Assembly (NCBI RefSeq): GCF_004341445.1
Contig: NZ_SLXV01000006.1
Coordinates: 43,867-107,866, forward strand
Direction: 5' to 3'
Origin: Baia soyae
Lineage (GTDB): Bacteria > Bacillota > Bacilli > Thermoactinomycetales > Thermoactinomycetaceae
Length of the DNA stretch: 64,000 bases
Positions 10,485 to 19,872 of this stretch are shown one piece after another. The translations under genes and the position numbers were made by a program. The notes beneath the pieces were generated by a model. The model saw nothing but the letters and a program-made list of their open reading frames with translations, did not search any database and was not told where the DNA came from. Positions within the stretch are counted from its first letter, which is position 1. Every line of letters starts with the position of its first letter.

Positions 10485-11291
10485 TTAGGAAAAACGTTGA
10501 TGTACTTCCTGTACGATTTTTGAAATTTGAGTCGCCCAATCTTCTTGAACAGGCGTCTCTTGTTTTTGAAGCAAGCTGATAAATTCAATATTTCCTTCTC
10601 CACCTGTAATAGGGGAACCCGAAATCCCTTTTACAGAAAATCCATTGGAGTTGGCTGTAAACACAAATTTCAATAATACTTGCTCATGAATCTTAGGATC
10701 TTTTACAATCCCCTTTTTCCCAATCTGTTCTTTCCCCGCTTCAAATTGGGGTTTTACCAAGGCAATGGTTTCTCCGCCAACTGGCAAGAGTTGCCGTAAA
10801 ACGGGCAAAATATGAGAAAGAGAGATAAACGACACATCTATCGTAGCATAGGTAGGCTCTTCACCTGTCAGTTGCTTCTTTTCTAAATATCGAAAATTGG
10901 TCCGTTCCATGACGACCACACGGGAATCTTCACGAATCTTCCAAGCTAGCTGTCCATACCCAACATCGATCGCATACACCTGTTTCGCACCATTTTGCAG
11001 AGCACAATCTGTAAATCCACCTGTTGAAGCACCGATATCTAGCACGACTTGATCTTGAACAGAGGTAGGAAAAACCTGCAACGCTTTCTCTAACTTTAAT
11101 CCACCTCGGCTCACATAAGGAGAAACCTGTCCTTTAATCGTAATCGTCTTATCTACTGGCACCTTAGTCCCAGGCTTGTCGATTCGCTCCTGTTCAACCA
11201 AGACAAGCCCAGCCATAATGGCACGCTGGGCTTGCACGCGACTTTCATAAAAACCTTGTTGTACGAGTAACACATCAATTCGCTCTTTCAC
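10485..11291 (-). CDS. tlyA: TlyA/YqxC family rRNA 2'-O-methyltransferase
   Basis: RNA methyltransferase whose mycobacterial homologue methylates 16S and 23S rRNA cytidines. It is a 268-aa protein with an N-terminal S4 RNA-binding domain (RIDVLLVQQGFYESRVQAQ, residues 4-60) and a FtsJ/RrmJ-like SAM domain starting VLDIGASTGGFTDCAL. A family haemolysin name exists, but the domains show an RNA modification role. The start is GTG 11291, 7 nt after GAGG. dxs lies 11 nt upstream, the conserved Bacillales order dxs-yqxC-ahrC-recN. Confidence 0.92.
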   Translation of the reverse strand: MKERIDVLLVQQGFYESRVQAQRAIMAGLVLVEQERIDKPGTKVPVDKTITIKGQVSPYVSRGGLKLEKALQVFPTSVQDQVVLDIGASTGGFTDCALQNGAKQVYAIDVGYGQLAWKIREDSRVVVMERTNFRYLEKKQLTGEEPTYATIDVSFISLSHILPVLRQLLPVGGETIALVKPQFEAGKEQIGKKGIVKDPKIHEQVLLKFVFTANSNGFSVKGISGSPITGGEGNIEFISLLQKQETPVQEDWATQISKIVQEVHQRFS

Positions 11292-11302
11292 TGCGTATCC
11301 TC

Positions 11303-13189
11303 TTATACTTCCTGTTTTTTCTTTACAAAGCGGGTTACTTGATCAGCAATTTGAGGTGGCGTTAGTCCTACTTCCTCCATCTGCTGAGCCATACTTCCAT
11401 GCTCTACAAAGTAATCTGGAATCGCAAGTAACTTTACCTTTGCATCATAAATCTCTCTTTGTGCAAAAAACTCTAACACTGCACTTCCGAAGCCACCTTG
11501 TAGGGCCCCTTCTTCCATTGTAACGATTGGCATCTGATCGTGATAAAGAGATAAGAGCATTTCTTCATCCAATGGCTTCACAAACCGAGCATTAACCACT
11601 TTCGCGCTAATTCCTTGTTTTTGAAGTAATTCTGCTGTTTGAATAGCTGGCTCAACCATGGACCCAAATGCTACTAAGGCTACATCTTCTCCATCTTGCA
11701 CGGTTTCTGATTTCCCGATTGGAATGAGCTTAAACTCTTCGTCCATCTGTACTCCAGTACCGTTTGCCTTCGAATAACGAACCGCAATTGGTCCTTTTCC
11801 ATATTCGGTTGCTGTATAGAGCATGTGTTGAAGCTCATTTTCATCTTTTGGCATCATCATCACCATGTTTGGCTGGGAACGCATAAAGCCGATATCATAG
11901 ATCCCTTGGTGAGTCTCGCCATCTTCTCCCACAAATCCAGCGCGGTCGATCGCAAACACGACATGTAAGTTTTGCCGACAAATATCATGAACGACTTGAT
12001 CATACGCACGTTGTAAAAAGGTCGAATAGATCGAAAAGACAGGGATAACCCCTTGCGTAGCAATACCCGCTGCAAAAGTACCAGCATGTTGTTCCGCAAT
12101 CCCGACATCAAATGTGCGATCCGGGAACCGCCTCTGGAACTTCTCCAGTTTTGATCCTGTAAGCATGGCTGGAGAAATCGCTACGATCTTTGGATTCTCT
12201 TCTGCTAACTTGATCATCGTCTCCCCAAAAACAGCTGGGTAGGCTACTGGTCCGCCGGATTTTTTGGCAAATGCTCCTGATTCGATCTTATACGTTCCAA
12301 CCCCGTGATAGTTCACTTGATCCTCTTCAGCAGGTTGGTATCCGTTCCCCTTACGAGTCACAATGTGTACTAGTACAGGACCTTTAGTATGCGCCGCTTG
12401 ACGTAGGCACTCCATTAGATCCGTTAAATTATGGCCATCTATCGGGCCAAGATAGGTGAAGCCCAACGTTTCAAATAAAACTCCGTCTACAACTAGGAAT
12501 TTCAAACTATCTTTGACACGTTCAAGCAGATGGGCAAATGGTGTACCCACAGAAGGGATTTTTTTAATAAGTGATTCCAGATCATGCTTGGTTTTCGAGT
12601 ATGTCTTGTTAGTGCGTAGACGTCCTAGATAATTATGGAGCGCTCCAACATTCGGACTGATTGACATTTCATTATCATTTAGTACCACAATGAGGTCTTT
12701 TTTCTCTTCCCCAATATGATTAAGCGCCTCGAGAGCCATACCACCTGTCAAGGCTCCGTCACCAATGATGGCAACCACTTTATTATCTTCACCTTTTAAA
12801 TCACGTGCAGCCGCCATCCCCATCGCACCCGATAACGATGTACTACTATGTCCCGTTTCCCACACATCATGTTCACTTTCGCTCATCTTAGGAAAACCGC
12901 ATAAGCCTTTGTATTGACGAAGCGTTGGGAAAAGATCCATTCGTCCTGTCAATAATTTGTGAACATACGCTTGGTGACCCACATCCCATAAAAACTTGTC
13001 CTTCGGACTATCGAATAAATAATGCAGAGCAATAGTCAGTTCTATTACACCTAGGTTAGAGGCGAGATGTCCGCCTGTTTTTGATAAACTTTCAATTAAA
13101 AATTGACGAATTTCCTCCGCTAACTTAGGTAATTCTTCTACTGGGAGTTTTTTCAGGTCGTCTGGTGATTGCATCTGCTCCAAGAGCAT
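11303..13189 (-). CDS. dxs: 1-deoxy-D-xylulose-5-phosphate synthase
   Basis: First enzyme of the MEP isoprenoid pathway; condenses pyruvate and glyceraldehyde 3-phosphate using thiamine diphosphate. The 628-aa protein has the TPP motif GDGALTGG...[13 protein letters not shown], the transketolase-like middle domain with [13 protein letters not shown] and [15 protein letters not shown], and the C-terminal transketolase domain. ATG 13189 is preferred because AGAGAGG stands 8 nt upstream; an earlier frame extension to 13225 lacks support. Its supply of TPP ties it to the thi genes in this window; ispA is the next gene upstream. Confidence 0.96.
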   Translation of the reverse strand: MLLEQMQSPDDLKKLPVEELPKLAEEIRQFLIESLSKTGGHLASNLGVIELTIALHYLFDSPKDKFLWDVGHQAYVHKLLTGRMDLFPTLRQYKGLCGFPKMSESEHDVWETGHSSTSLSGAMGMAAARDLKGEDNKVVAIIGDGALTGGMALEALNHIGEEKKDLIVVLNDNEMSISPNVGALHNYLGRLRTNKTYSKTKHDLESLIKKIPSVGTPFAHLLERVKDSLKFLVVDGVLFETLGFTYLGPIDGHNLTDLMECLRQAAHTKGPVLVHIVTRKGNGYQPAEEDQVNYHGVGTYKIESGAFAKKSGGPVAYPAVFGETMIKLAEENPKIVAISPAMLTGSKLEKFQRRFPDRTFDVGIAEQHAGTFAAGIATQGVIPVFSIYSTFLQRAYDQVVHDICRQNLHVVFAIDRAGFVGEDGETHQGIYDIGFMRSQPNMVMMMPKDENELQHMLYTATEYGKGPIAVRYSKANGTGVQMDEEFKLIPIGKSETVQDGEDVALVAFGSMVEPAIQTAELLQKQGISAKVVNARFVKPLDEEMLLSLYHDQMPIVTMEEGALQGGFGSAVLEFFAQREIYDAKVKLLAIPDYFVEHGSMAQQMEEVGLTPPQIADQVTRFVKKKQEV

Positions 13190-13225
13190 CGCGATCGCCT
13201 CTCTTTCTAGTTTCTTTATGCACAA

Positions 13226-13234
13226 AGTATAGCA
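13226..13234 (-). promoter_or_regulatory. Candidate extended -10 promoter for dxs
   Basis: The minus strand reads TGCTATACT, an extended -10 element (TGnTATAAT with one mismatch), about 37 nt before the dxs ATG and just after a terminator-like hairpin. No convincing -35 is seen. It may let dxs be transcribed apart from ispA. Confidence 0.35.
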
Positions 13235-13273
13235 TTTAAATTGACTTTTTATTGGTTGAAATGATCATATCAG

Positions 13274-13308
13274 AAAAACGCCGGTCACGAATCTTGGTTC
13301 GAACCGGT
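13274..13308 (-). terminator. Terminator-like hairpin between ispA and dxs
   Basis: Minus strand: ACCGGTTCGAA and TTCGTGACCGG pair (CCGGT/ACCGG plus CGAA/TTCG with a small mismatch) and are followed by CGTTTTT. A plausible weak intrinsic terminator or attenuator inside the operon. Confidence 0.45.
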
Positions 13309-13380
13309 TACGATCTCAATCAAATCCCCTATGTATGTACATATCATTCTTTTTAAACGTAATTATTATTATACCATAAT

Positions 13381-14277
13381 CTAACGATCACGTGACATTA
13401 GGTAATCAGCTATCTCCATTAGTCTCCCCGGGTTGCAATCTGGAATATTCATGAGCGCTATCTTTGCTTGGGAGATACAGTGATGTAATTTCTTCTTCGA
13501 TTCTTCCAGCCCTAATAATGACGGGTACGTCGACTTGTGATTCGCTTCATCACTCCCCACACGTTTCCCAATCTTCTCTTGGTCACCGATTACATCTAAG
13601 ATATCATCTTGAATCTGAAAGGCCAATCCAATTCCATAAGCAAATTGGCTCAAAAAGTGCATCGCCCCTGGGGATACCCCAGCCACACGAGCTCCCATGC
13701 GAACCGAATATGCAATCAAATCGCCAGTTTTCCGTTTATGAATAGACTGGAGATCTTCTAAAGCAATTTGTCGATCTTCAGCTAAGAGATCACTTACTTG
13801 TCCCCCAACCATTCCCCTTGCACCCGCTAAATCGGCTCCTTCTCGCACGATAGTCATCGCCGTATGCACAGGTAAATGAGCCTGAGTAGCTCCATCTGCC
13901 AACAAGCCAAACGCTTCCGTAAGCAAAGCATCTCCTGCTAGGATCGCCATCGCTTCACCATAAACCTTATGATTCGTTAATTTGCCACGACGATAATCAT
14001 CATCATCCATGCTAGGCAGATCATCATGGATCAGTGAATAGGTGTGAATCATCTCCACTGCGCAGGCAAATGGAAGGATTCGCTCTGCCTCCACTCCAAA
14101 CGCTTCTGCCGTCGCAAGTGCAAGGACGGGCCTGATCCGTTTCCCCCCTGCTAATAGCGAATAGCGCATGGAATCTAACAACGGTTGCGGAATATCAGTA
14201 AGATGGCTTGTATATGTATCTAGCTCTTCATGCACGAGCTGTGCTTTTTGCTGTATGTAATCACGAATGGTCGGCAC
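13381..14277 (-). CDS. ispA: Farnesyl diphosphate synthase (polyprenyl synthetase family)
   Basis: Condenses IPP with DMAPP/GPP to give farnesyl diphosphate. It has the first Asp-rich motif DDLPSMDDDDYRRG (residues ~85-98), the second motif QIQDDILD (~225-232), the GGKRIRP and HKVYGEAMAILAGDALL segments, and KRVGSDEANHKSTY near the C-terminus. It is 298 aa. The start is GTG 14277 behind AGGAGG with an 11-nt gap; the ribosome site lies in the end of xseB. The order xseA-xseB-ispA-dxs is the standard Bacillus one. Confidence 0.95.
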   Translation of the reverse strand: MPTIRDYIQQKAQLVHEELDTYTSHLTDIPQPLLDSMRYSLLAGGKRIRPVLALATAEAFGVEAERILPFACAVEMIHTYSLIHDDLPSMDDDDYRRGKLTNHKVYGEAMAILAGDALLTEAFGLLADGATQAHLPVHTAMTIVREGADLAGARGMVGGQVSDLLAEDRQIALEDLQSIHKRKTGDLIAYSVRMGARVAGVSPGAMHFLSQFAYGIGLAFQIQDDILDVIGDQEKIGKRVGSDEANHKSTYPSLLGLEESKKKLHHCISQAKIALMNIPDCNPGRLMEIADYLMSRDR

Positions 14278-14280
14278 AGT

Positions 14281-14538
14281 CTATAGTTCCTCCTCATTTT
14301 GGAAAGGTTTCTTTTTCCACTCCCCGTTTTCTTGAACTAGCATCTCCACTTGTTGCTCCGCCCAATCTAACTTTCCTCGACAAAAAAAAGCTAATTGGTT
14401 TCCTTCAGCAAACAAACAAATCGCTTGATCAAGAGGCACTTCTCCTTGCTCCAATTGTTTCACAACCGCCTCTAAGCGCTCCATCGCCTCTTCAAATGAA
14501 GTGGGCTCAGAAGGTTGTACACTTTGATTATTACTCAT
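14281..14538 (-). CDS. xseB: Exodeoxyribonuclease VII small subunit
   Basis: Small, mostly helical subunit of exonuclease VII. The 85-aa product has the family signature SFEEAMERLEAVVKQLEQGEVPLDQAI followed by a second helix with EQQVEMLVQENG. ATG 14538 has GGAGG 9 nt upstream, better than the earlier in-frame start at 14559. It overlaps xseA by 8 nt (translational coupling). Confidence 0.92.
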   Translation of the reverse strand: MSNNQSVQPSEPTSFEEAMERLEAVVKQLEQGEVPLDQAICLFAEGNQLAFFCRGKLDWAEQQVEMLVQENGEWKKKPFQNEEEL

Positions 14539-15895
14539 CGCCCTGTTCCTCCGTTCCAAATACTTGGCATTTTAAAATTCCGTCCTGCATGCGTACTTTT
14601 AATAAATCACCTAGTTTGACTTGAGAAGTAGACGCGATTAAATCTGGTTGATGAAAACGATACACTACCGAATAGCCTCGTTTCAATACTTTTAATGGGC
14701 TAAGGGCATCTAATTTTTCTAAACTACGTTCCAAACGATTCCCTTCTCGATCCATCGTAGCATTCATCGCTCGAAGTTGATCCCGGCATAATCGAGATAA
14801 TTGCTCTTGGTATGAGATAATAGATTGATGGGGACGGAGCCTATATAGTCGTGAAGATAGCTGTTCTACCTTTAGAGCACTTTTCGCTGTCTTAGACTGT
14901 GCATAACTACGCAGATCACGTTCTAGATAGTCAAGCCTTTGCGAATACTGCTCCAGACGTTCCCCTGGTTTTTGAAAAATAGGACGTTCGAGTACAGAAT
15001 GTAATTTACTCCGCTTTCCTTCGATCACCTTAATAGAGGAGTGATAAAGCCTTGTATGGAGAGATTCAAACCGTTGCGCGATCTCTTGAAAATCAGGGAC
15101 CACCATCTCTGCTGCTGCAGTCGGAGTAGCCGCTCGGAGGTCTGCTACATAATCGCTCAGCGTATTATCTGTCTCATGTCCCACAGCTGAGATAATCGGG
15201 ATCAATGACTCGGCAATCGCACGAACCACTACTTCCTCGTTAAAAGCCCACAGTTCCTCTAACGAACCGCCACCTCGTCCTACGATTAATACATCGACAT
15301 CAGCTAATCGATTCATCTCCAGAATCGCCTCTGATATCTCCCGTACGGCATGCATCCCTTGGACCGCCACAGGAAGTAGCACGATTTGAGTAAGCGGATA
15401 ACGCCGCTTCATCGTCGTAATAATATCCCGAACCACCGCTCCTTGCGCCGAAGTGATAACCCCCACACGACGTGGATACGTTGGGATTTGTCTCTTAGGG
15501 CGTGTAAATAACCCTTCCAGCTCTAGGCGTTCTTTTAGCTGAAGATATTTGCTATATAAATCCCCTTGCCCGCTATTCTTCATCTCTAAGACTTTTAGCT
15601 GTACTTGTCCGTCTTTTTCGTACACATACAGCTCACCACGAATGGTTACTTGATCTCCATTCTTCGGCTTAAAGAGTAGAAAGCGACTCGACCATTTAAA
15701 CATGACAGCTTTCATCTTAGCAGATTGATCTTTAATGGAGAAATACATGTGTCCACTGGAAGTGTGATGAATAAAGTTCGTAATCTCACCTTGAATCCAG
15801 ACCGCTTTACTACGCTCGTCTCGGTCTACTAGTCCTGAGAGGTGAGAAACAAGCTCAGATACACTCCAGATTTCGCGTTCTTTGCGATGGGGCAT
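14531..15895 (-). CDS. xseA: Exodeoxyribonuclease VII large subunit
   Basis: Catalytic subunit of the single-strand-specific exonuclease. It has an N-terminal OB fold (VWIQGEITNFIHHTSSGHMYFSIKD), a catalytic domain with VGVITSAQGAVVRDI, GRGGGSLEELWAFN and SAVGHETDNTLSDYVADLRAATPTAA split across residues ~135-270, then long helices and a C-terminal strand. It is 454 aa. ATG 15895 follows GAGGAACC. It is the first gene after the ~695-nt non-coding stretch that holds the candidate OLE RNA, and is likely on the same transcript. Confidence 0.95.
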   Translation of the reverse strand: MPHRKEREIWSVSELVSHLSGLVDRDERSKAVWIQGEITNFIHHTSSGHMYFSIKDQSAKMKAVMFKWSSRFLLFKPKNGDQVTIRGELYVYEKDGQVQLKVLEMKNSGQGDLYSKYLQLKERLELEGLFTRPKRQIPTYPRRVGVITSAQGAVVRDIITTMKRRYPLTQIVLLPVAVQGMHAVREISEAILEMNRLADVDVLIVGRGGGSLEELWAFNEEVVVRAIAESLIPIISAVGHETDNTLSDYVADLRAATPTAAAEMVVPDFQEIAQRFESLHTRLYHSSIKVIEGKRSKLHSVLERPIFQKPGERLEQYSQRLDYLERDLRSYAQSKTAKSALKVEQLSSRLYRLRPHQSIISYQEQLSRLCRDQLRAMNATMDREGNRLERSLEKLDALSPLKVLKRGYSVVYRFHQPDLIASTSQVKLGDLLKVRMQDGILKCQVFGTEEQGDE

Positions 15896-15929
15896 GTTGG
15901 TTCCTCGCTATCTCTATATGTATGGGATG

Positions 15930-16530
15930 GGGCTTGAGTTAGGGCTTTTGATTGGGCTTTGACAGAACGACCGGAGAAGCTTTGGGGGTTCAGTGCTCTT
16001 GAAGCCTTGCGCAGATGTAAAAAGACCGCTACGGCAATTAGCTACGGGCGCGAGCAAAACTCGCATTCGCTCAAACATGTTGCTCGCTTCCTCCCTTCGC
16101 CAACCGCCTCCGCTCTGTAAGTGGCGTTCAAAGGCACATTCACCACCAAAGCTTCTTCCGATCGATTTCGTCGATAGTCCGTTTGAGTGACGTGTGTAAT
16201 GTATGCTTTTTGTACCAACCTAAATCCATAAATGATTGCAACTTCTAACTACAGTCATCTAGTCATAAAACCCAATCACGCCGTCTGTTATTAATCAGAT
16301 AATGGAGATGGAATAGGGGCAATGTGTCTGACCACTGCGATGTTAGTGAGTCTACTTAGCGTAGTTCTTCGAAGCAAGGGCGTTTTGTGGCAATGTTTGA
16401 GCGTTCTTTGCGAGTTTTGCCACTTGCCCGAAGCTTCGATGGACGAAGCGGACTTGCTTTTCCACATCCGTGCAGGCTCACTATTTGAGCTGTGGTCAGA
16501 CACATGCCCCGGGACATCCTATCTAGATAA
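15930..16530 (-). ncRNA. ole: Large structured RNA between folD and xseA, candidate OLE RNA
   Basis: The only large gap in a tightly packed operon. The minus-strand RNA shows nested pairing. 16492-16510 pairs with 16316-16335 (19 bp, one bulge). Inside, 16477-16483 pairs with 16344-16350, and 16417-16423 with 16387-16393. In the 3' half, 16127-16172 pairs imperfectly with 15961-16003 over ~40 nt, with a tandem G-A/A-G mismatch. The apical loop of the 5' domain (16393-16419) is complementary in two 11-bp blocks to 16055-16065 and 16068-16078 of the 3' domain, a long-range contact. Length (~600 nt), elaborate fold and placement among folD, xseA, ispA and dxs match what is known of OLE (ornate, large, extremophilic) RNA. 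Identity is inferred; ends are approximate. Confidence 0.6.
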
Positions 16531-16590
16531 ATCAACAGAAGCACTCAATCAACAACTCATCTCAATCAGCGAATAAAGCTAGTCCTAAAC

Positions 16591-17451
16591 TTACTCCACA
16601 CTATCCTCACTCGCACGTTTCGCCGCTTCAATCGTATTATGCATCAACATCGCAATCGTCATCGGCCCTACACCACCCGGCACAGGCGTAATAGCAGATG
16701 CCTTATCGAACACCTCATCAAACAACACGTCACCAACCAACTTACCTTCCTCATTCCGATTCATCGCCACATCAATCACAACCGCATCCTCTTTGATATG
16801 ATCAGCTGTAATCAAGCCCACCCTTCCCACAGCACTCACAATAATATCAGCCTGCCTAGTAAAGGTTGCTAAATCCGGCGTACGAGAATGACACATCGTA
16901 ACCGTAGCATTGGCACGTTGCAGTAAAATCGAAACCGGCTTCCCTACAATATTACTTCTTCCAATCACCACTACATGCTTTCCATCTATTGTAACATTAG
17001 AACGCTCTAAAAGTTGCATAATTCCAAATGGCGTACACGGTAGATAACAATTCAATCCAGTCATCATTTTTCCTACATTAATCGGGGTAAATCCGTCTAC
17101 ATCTTTCTCGGGTGAAATCGCTTCGATTACTTTTAACTCGTCAATATGCTTCGGTAGAGGTAATTGTACCAGAATCCCATGAACCGCCTCATCTTGGTTC
17201 AATTCTTCAATTCTATCAAGAAGTTGCGTTTCCGTTATATCTTCGCCCATCCGAAGGACTTCTGACGCAATCCCAACCTCTGTGGCCGCACGAACTTTCC
17301 CACGGATATACGACTGGGAAGCTGGATTATTCCCAACAAATATCACCATCAAACCCGGACGAATTCCCTGTTGCTGTAACTGTGAGACTTCCTCTTTTAA
17401 CTCTTGACGAATATCACTTGCGATTTGTTTTCCATTGATTAATTGTGCCAT
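16591..17451 (-). CDS. folD: Bifunctional methylene-THF dehydrogenase/cyclohydrolase FolD
   Basis: Interconverts methylene-, methenyl- and 10-formyl-tetrahydrofolate with NADP. The 286-aa protein shows YIRGKVRAATEVGI (with the catalytic Lys), LVQLPLPKHID, the dinucleotide site VVIGRSNIVGKPVS and the C-terminal TPVPGGVGPMTIAML. ATG 17451 follows a GGTGA site. It is immediately upstream of the structured RNA region. Its formyl-THF product feeds the fmt reaction encoded elsewhere in this window. Confidence 0.96.
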   Translation of the reverse strand: MAQLINGKQIASDIRQELKEEVSQLQQQGIRPGLMVIFVGNNPASQSYIRGKVRAATEVGIASEVLRMGEDITETQLLDRIEELNQDEAVHGILVQLPLPKHIDELKVIEAISPEKDVDGFTPINVGKMMTGLNCYLPCTPFGIMQLLERSNVTIDGKHVVVIGRSNIVGKPVSILLQRANATVTMCHSRTPDLATFTRQADIIVSAVGRVGLITADHIKEDAVVIDVAMNRNEEGKLVGDVLFDEVFDKASAITPVPGGVGPMTIAMLMHNTIEAAKRASEDSVE

Positions 17452-17557
17452 TTGTCATCACCCTTATAGACCGTAGTTTTTAGATATGTTATGGTTTCAC
17501 ATATTATCATCCAGTTTATTCGTTTCTACGAAAGCTGTAAAGGAAAATCCGAACAAT

Positions 17558-17590
17558 ATAAAAAGAGAGCGAAGCAATATTCGCTTCTAC
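17558..17590 (-). terminator. Terminator between nusB and folD
   Basis: Minus strand AGCGAA-TATTGC-TTCGCT stem, then CTCTTTTT. It sits in the 146-nt nusB-folD spacer and would separate or attenuate folD transcription from the acc/nusB part. Confidence 0.55.
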
Positions 17591-17597
17591 TCCCCTA

Positions 17598-18017
17598 TTA
17601 TTGTATTTCTTCCCGTAACTGATCTAGATCTTTCGCCAATTTACCTAAAATCCCATTGATAAAGCGGCTTGTTTCCATCCCACTAAATGCTTTGGAAAGC
17701 TCTACTGCTTCGTTTAGCACCGCACCAGATGGCGTTTCTGGTTGATAGAGTAACTCCAGCGTAGCCACACGTAGCACAGCTCGATCCACGGCAGAAAGAC
17801 GGCTTAGCTTCCAGCCTTCTTTTACATACCGCTCTAAAATAGGATCAATCTTAGGATGATGCTCCTTCACGCCTTGGACCAGGAACCGATAAAAACCCAA
17901 ATCTTCCCCTTGAACCTTCTTCTCCAATTCGCGAATCATTTGGAGATCTGCTTCAGGATGCACATCTTGCTGATATAAAGATTGAATCGCTATTTCTCTT
18001 GATAATCTCCGACTCAT
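17598..18017 (-). CDS. nusB: Transcription antitermination factor NusB
   Basis: All-helical RNA-binding partner of NusE/S10 in rRNA antitermination complexes. The 139-aa protein starts MSRRLSREIAIQSLYQQD and has the family segments VDRAVLRVATLELLYQPETPSGAVLNEAVELSKAF broken over residues ~78-112 and GILGKLAKDL at the C-terminus. GGAGG lies just upstream of ATG 18017, directly after the T tract of a terminator. It is the Bacillus yqhZ position between asp23-family yqhY and folD. Confidence 0.93.
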   Translation of the reverse strand: MSRRLSREIAIQSLYQQDVHPEADLQMIRELEKKVQGEDLGFYRFLVQGVKEHHPKIDPILERYVKEGWKLSRLSAVDRAVLRVATLELLYQPETPSGAVLNEAVELSKAFSGMETSRFINGILGKLAKDLDQLREEIQ

Positions 18018-18029
18018 TTAAAATCCTCC

Positions 18030-18066
18030 AAAAAGAAACCCGAGCCACCTTCTTGGGCCCGGTTTC
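18030..18066 (-). terminator. Terminator between yqhY and nusB
   Basis: Minus strand GAAACC-GGGCC / GGC-CGGGTTTC hairpin followed by CTTTTTGG, ending against the nusB ribosome site. A good intrinsic terminator inside the operon. Confidence 0.65.
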
Positions 18067-18089
18067 GATGTAACTTCTTACCTACTATC

Positions 18090-18488
18090 TTACCTTACTC
18101 TTGGGTTAGATTCCCCGTCTTTTGTTTTTTCAGGTTGTGGAAATTTAATTCCTTCGACACGAACCACAATCTGATCTACTTGGATACCCGTCATCGTTTC
18201 CACAGCCGATTTGATACTTTCTTGTACTTGTTTTCCTACTTCCGGGATTGGCACCCCGTATTCAACAACAAGCGATACCTCAATCGTTGTGGTCTCATCC
18301 AAGTTTACCGTAATACCTTGACGCAGGCTTTTCCGACCAATCAGCTGATTAAAGTTCTCGACGACGCCGCCACTTAGACCAATAACTCCCTTGACCCCAG
18401 TCGCAGCTAGCCCAGAAATAACTTGCAACACTTCTGGTGCAATCTCTACTTTGCCTAGATTGCCATTTTGCGTTGGTAGATGTTCCAT
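18090..18488 (-). CDS. Asp23/Gls24 family protein (YqhY-like)
   Basis: A 132-aa Asp23/Gls24-domain protein. Bacillus YqhY, encoded beside accBC, affects acetyl-CoA carboxylase activity and membrane lipid supply. Family features are the GKVEIAPEVLQVISGLAATGVKGV start, a repeated GITVNLDETTTIEVSLVVEYGVPIPEVG segment and VDQIVVRVEGI. It starts 7 nt after accC with a weak ribosome site, so it is probably co-translated. A second member of the family (YloU-type) is encoded at 29.5 kb. Confidence 0.88.
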   Translation of the reverse strand: MEHLPTQNGNLGKVEIAPEVLQVISGLAATGVKGVIGLSGGVVENFNQLIGRKSLRQGITVNLDETTTIEVSLVVEYGVPIPEVGKQVQESIKSAVETMTGIQVDQIVVRVEGIKFPQPEKTKDGESNPRVR

Positions 18489-18494
18489 ATTAGC

Positions 18495-19850
18495 TTAGGT
18501 TCCCTCCTCGTATATATTAGTCGTTTCCAAAAACTGAATATGAAAATCACCAGAGCGAAATTTTGGGTGCTGGATCATGAGTTGATGGAAAGGAATCGTA
18601 GTATGAACACCATCAATCGCAAATTCATGCAATGCACGATTCATGCGGTCGAGTGCTTCCTCGCGATCCTTTCCCCAGACAATTAACTTCGCTACCATTG
18701 AATCATAAAATGGAGGAATACGGTAGCCCTGATAACAAGCGCTATCCACTCGAACTCCCATACCACCTGGAGCTAAGTACGTTTTAATCGTACCCGGCGA
18801 TGGCATGAAGTTTTTATCAGGCCGCTCAGCATTGATCCGGCATTCGATCGACCAGCCGTTGATAGCGATATCTTCTTGTTTCACTAAGAGTGGTTCTCCT
18901 GCGGCTACCCGAATTTGTTCTTTAACTAGGTCAATCCCTGTAATCATCTCTGTAACAGGATGTTCAACCTGGATTCGAGTATTCATCTCCATAAAGTAGA
19001 AGTTTCGATCGCGATCAAGGAGAAGCTCGACCGTACCTACTCCTTCATAATCAACAGAGCGCGCTGCAGCGATCGCAGCCTCACCCATTCGCTCACGCAA
19101 TTCTGGATTAAGGGCTGGAGATGGGGCTTCTTCAATCAGTTTTTGGTATCGACGTTGAATCGAGCAGTCCCGTTCACCTAAATGAATGACATTTCCATGG
19201 GAATCAGCTAAGACTTGAATTTCAATATGGCGAGGCTCTACTAGGAATTTCTCTAGATACACGCCTGGGTTACCAAAGTTGGCTTCGGCTTCCTTCTGCG
19301 CTAGCGTAACCGCATGGCGCAATTCTTCTGAACTATGTACAATTCGCATTCCTTTTCCGCCACCACCAGCTGTTGCTTTTACGATGACGGGATAGCCGAT
19401 GGAAGTAGCAATCTCTTCAGCCTCATTGAGATCTTCAATGACACCTTGCGTTCCCGGAACGACTGGAACTCCTGCTTCTTTCATCGTTTCACGAGCCGTT
19501 GTCTTATCCCCCATCTTCAGGATGGCTTCTGGCGATGGACCGATAAAGGTAATGCCACATGCCGCACAAAGCTCAGCGAAATCGGCATTTTCCGATAAAA
19601 ATCCATATCCAGGATGGATCGCATCTACTCCAACTAGAGTTGCCACACTCAGCAAATTAGTCATGTTTAGATAACTTTCACGAGATAGAGCTGGACCGAT
19701 GCAAAAAGCCTCATCTGCCAAACTCACATGTAATGCCTCTCGATCCGCTTCGGAATAAACGGCTACAGTGGCAACTCCTAGCTCTCGACAAGCTCGGATG
19801 ATTCTAACAGCAATTTCTCCACGATTTGCAATAAGTACTTTTTTAAACAT
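18495..19850 (-). CDS. accC: Acetyl-CoA carboxylase, biotin carboxylase subunit
   Basis: ATP-dependent carboxylation of biotin on AccB, first step of fatty acid synthesis. The ~451-aa protein has the biotin carboxylase N-domain ([20 protein letters not shown]), the ATP-grasp Gly-rich loop [11 protein letters not shown], the metal/biotin segment [18 protein letters not shown] and a C-terminal biotin-carboxylase domain. AGGAGG precedes both ATG 19856 and ATG 19850; 19850 gives the family-typical MFKKV. It is in an operon with accB (22-nt gap). Confidence 0.96.
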   Translation of the reverse strand: MFKKVLIANRGEIAVRIIRACRELGVATVAVYSEADREALHVSLADEAFCIGPALSRESYLNMTNLLSVATLVGVDAIHPGYGFLSENADFAELCAACGITFIGPSPEAILKMGDKTTARETMKEAGVPVVPGTQGVIEDLNEAEEIATSIGYPVIVKATAGGGGKGMRIVHSSEELRHAVTLAQKEAEANFGNPGVYLEKFLVEPRHIEIQVLADSHGNVIHLGERDCSIQRRYQKLIEEAPSPALNPELRERMGEAAIAAARSVDYEGVGTVELLLDRDRNFYFMEMNTRIQVEHPVTEMITGIDLVKEQIRVAAGEPLLVKQEDIAINGWSIECRINAERPDKNFMPSPGTIKTYLAPGGMGVRVDSACYQGYRIPPFYDSMVAKLIVWGKDREEALDRMNRALHEFAIDGVHTTIPFHQLMIQHPKFRSGDFHIQFLETTNIYEEGT

Positions 19851-19872
19851 GCACATTTTCCCTCCTGAACAA

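Noticed and set aside
13189..13205. GCGATCGC palindrome just before dxs as a special site.
   Set aside because: A single eight-base palindrome overlapping the ribosome-site region is expected by chance.
15955..16510. The large inverted repeats in the folD-xseA gap as a pair of MITE-like insertions.
   Set aside because: No target-site duplications or terminal motif seen, arms are imperfect with ordered internal stems, and the two halves pair with each other; a structured RNA is more economical, though a repeat search would settle it.
16291..16576. Several 60-85 codon open frames on both strands inside the folD-xseA gap.
   Set aside because: They mirror each other because the DNA is self-complementary, lack ribosome sites, and show no protein-like pattern; the RNA fold explains the segment better.
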